Shown here in pieces: positions 62,695 through 64,000 of a DNA stretch of 64,000 nucleotides; the stretch's first letter is position 1; every line of letters begins with the position of its first letter. The notes beneath the pieces are model-generated. The model did no database searches and was not told where the DNA came from. It saw nothing but the letters and a program-made list of their open reading frames with translations. The position numbers and the translations under genes were made by a program. The stretch spans positions 285,989 through 349,988 of the forward strand of contig NZ_AOIN01000008.1 in assembly GCF_000337135.1 (NCBI RefSeq), read 5' to 3'. This DNA comes from Natrialba chahannaoensis JCM 10990 (GTDB lineage Archaea > Halobacteriota > Halobacteria > Halobacteriales > Natrialbaceae).

Positions 62695-63783
62695 ATGCCA
62701 GCGACGGAGTCGACACCACTATCCTCACAGTCACAGCCACAGTCGCAATCAGAACCACACGTCAGAGTCATCAGCACCGGCGGCACCATCGCGAGCACGG
62801 GTGATGACAACGACACCAGCGGCAAGACCCCATCAGTGTCCGGTGAGGACCTCGTCGACGCCGTCCCGGAACTCACCGACTACGCCAGCTTCGACGTCGA
62901 CACGGTCTGCCAGCGCTCCGGATTCCAGATGACCGTCGAGAACGCAACCGACATCGTTGACGCCGCCGAACGCGCGGCCGACGAGGGTGTCACCGGCGTC
63001 GTCGTCACCCACGGAACCGACACGATGGCCGAGTCGGCGTACTACCTTGACCTCGTTGCCGCCACCGATGTACCGGTCGTCTTCACCGGCGCACAGCGCC
63101 CGTTCGACCAGAAAGGAACCGACGGCCCCGCGAATCTACTCACCGCCGTCCGCGCCGCCGTCGACGACCGATTCCAGACTGGCAGCTTCCTCGCGTTCAA
63201 CGACACCATCCACGCCGCCCGCTGGGTCGTCAAATCCCACACAAGCAAACTCGAGACGTTCGCCTCGCCCGGCGCGGGGCCAGTGGCCGAACTGACCCCC
63301 AACGGACTCCGAACGTTCCGCAAACCGCACAGCTACAGCGACGCATCGGCGATCCCGGACGCCGGAGCGCGAATCGACCCCGACATCCGCGTCGACATCG
63401 TGACGAACGCGATGGGCGTTGACGGCCAACAGGTGGAGCGAGCGCTCGAGTCCACCGCCGCTCCCGACGCCATCGTTCTCGCCGGTACTGGTCTCGGGAA
63501 CGCGACCGGTGAGTTGGGGAGTGTACTCGAGTCGGCCATCGATGATGGCCTCCCGGTAGTACTGACTTCGCGGTGTCATGCGGGTGCGACGGCGGGACTG
63601 TACGGTGGGCCGGGTGGTGGACAGACGCTCCGCGAGGCAGGTGCGATTTCGGGTGGCGATCTGCCGGCGTGGAAGGCGCGGTTGAAGGTGGCGTTGGTGT
63701 TGTCGGTGGCTGGTGACGACGCCGAAGGCGAGACGCAAGATCGTATTGCTACGGCGTTCGAGGGTGTGGAGTCGGTAGTCTGA
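62695..63783 (+). CDS. L-asparaginase (type I/II)
   Basis: 362 residues. The first active-site threonine is in VRVISTGGTIAST and the second in VVVTHGTDTMAESAYYLDL. Further VVFTGAQRPFDQKGTDGPAN and a C-terminal VVLTSRCHAGATAGLYGGPG complete the family pattern. It hydrolyses Asn to Asp and ammonia. The length fits asparaginase rather than GatD, which is longer. The first ~20 residues are Ser/Gln-rich. It is monocistronic. Confidence 0.92.
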   Translation: MPATESTPLSSQSQPQSQSEPHVRVISTGGTIASTGDDNDTSGKTPSVSGEDLVDAVPELTDYASFDVDTVCQRSGFQMTVENATDIVDAAERAADEGVTGVVVTHGTDTMAESAYYLDLVAATDVPVVFTGAQRPFDQKGTDGPANLLTAVRAAVDDRFQTGSFLAFNDTIHAARWVVKSHTSKLETFASPGAGPVAELTPNGLRTFRKPHSYSDASAIPDAGARIDPDIRVDIVTNAMGVDGQQVERALESTAAPDAIVLAGTGLGNATGELGSVLESAIDDGLPVVLTSRCHAGATAGLYGGPGGGQTLREAGAISGGDLPAWKARLKVALVLSVAGDDAEGETQDRIATAFEGVESVV

Positions 63784-63823
63784 GCGGGCCGATACGGGTG
63801 AGAGCCGGAGGGAGTGGGAGGCA

Positions 63824-64000
63824 TCAGTCAGACTCGAGTGCACCCGTCACCTCGAACACGGTTCCCTTGTAAGAAACCGTTCGCGTGGTCTCCTCGTAGC
63901 CGAACCAGCGGAGTGCCGTTCCGCGATCCGTTTCGAGGACGACGCGGTCGATGCCGTCGTCGAAGAACGGGAGTGTATTTCGAAAACTGCGAAATCGACG
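63824..64000 (-). CDS. C-terminal part of a conserved haloarchaeal protein, unknown function
   Basis: The gene runs off the right edge. 58 residues remain: RRFRSFRNTLPFFDDGIDRV, VLETDRGTALRWFGYEETTR and TVSYKGTVFEVTGALESD. Acidic, no membrane segment. No family was recognised. Confidence 0.6.
   Translation of the reverse strand, partial: RRFRSFRNTLPFFDDGIDRVVLETDRGTALRWFGYEETTRTVSYKGTVFEVTGALESD

Overview
The window is chromosomal DNA of a halophilic archaeon, most likely a member of the Natrialbales. Almost every protein is strongly acidic and GC-rich, and many carry Asp/Glu/Thr-rich simple-sequence linkers. Several starts sit 22-30 bp behind a TATA-like box with no Shine-Dalgarno sequence, as for leaderless haloarchaeal mRNAs. 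The archaeal marker genes uvrB, uvrC, orc1/cdc6, PCNA, priL, nmd3, a taw2-like gene and a two-domain fused tatC are all present. The family assignment is an inference from protein style, not a database result.

Layout. 1-9.8 kb holds the end of a universal stress protein, a PPOX-type flavoprotein, an ABC-2 exporter pair, uvrC, a SUI1-like factor, an acetyltransferase and uvrB. 9.8-16.6 kb holds a decayed gene, a Tat-exported DUF4397 protein, RidA, an Orc1/Cdc6 protein and a HEPN-MNT toxin-antitoxin cassette. That cassette lies between an intact amidohydrolase 3' end and a degenerate copy of the same 3' end. 16.7-29.8 kb holds a cation/proton antiporter, an HhH-MutS ATPase, a five-PAS histidine kinase, a decayed stretch, a metallophosphoesterase, an MFS carrier and a lone larE. 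30.4-35.4 kb holds the divergent tatC pair, a ribbon-helix-helix protein and rlmE. 35.5-44.3 kb is the most distinctive block. It holds a PRC-barrel pseudogene, a glycosyltransferase/deacetylase operon, and, divergent from it, a signalling cluster: an HxlR regulator with a dead receiver domain, a receiver/pseudo-kinase gene split by a 1,000-bp IS1595-type insertion, and a receiver-LOV histidine kinase. 44.4-64 kb returns to core genes: PCNA, a HalOD1 protein, priL, HtpX, NMD3, a Taw2-like enzyme, an Rad3/DinG-like helicase, a tRNA-like gene, small zinc-finger and DUF proteins, a ferredoxin, an MFS carrier and asparaginase.

How they work together. UvrB and UvrC are the incision part of nucleotide excision repair. 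PCNA, PriL and Orc1/Cdc6 belong to replication. NMD3 and the Taw2-like enzyme are consecutive, 3 bp apart, in a translation-related operon. The two TatC proteins form the folded-protein export pore used by the DUF4397 protein. The LOV kinase cluster and the divergent envelope-polysaccharide operon may form a light-linked surface-remodelling unit; this is a hypothesis from gene order only.

The window also shows several signs of turnover: one IS with perfect 8-bp target duplications, at least four decayed genes, and a family of dispersed 35-bp intergenic elements that forms a palindromic array at 50.7-50.9 kb.
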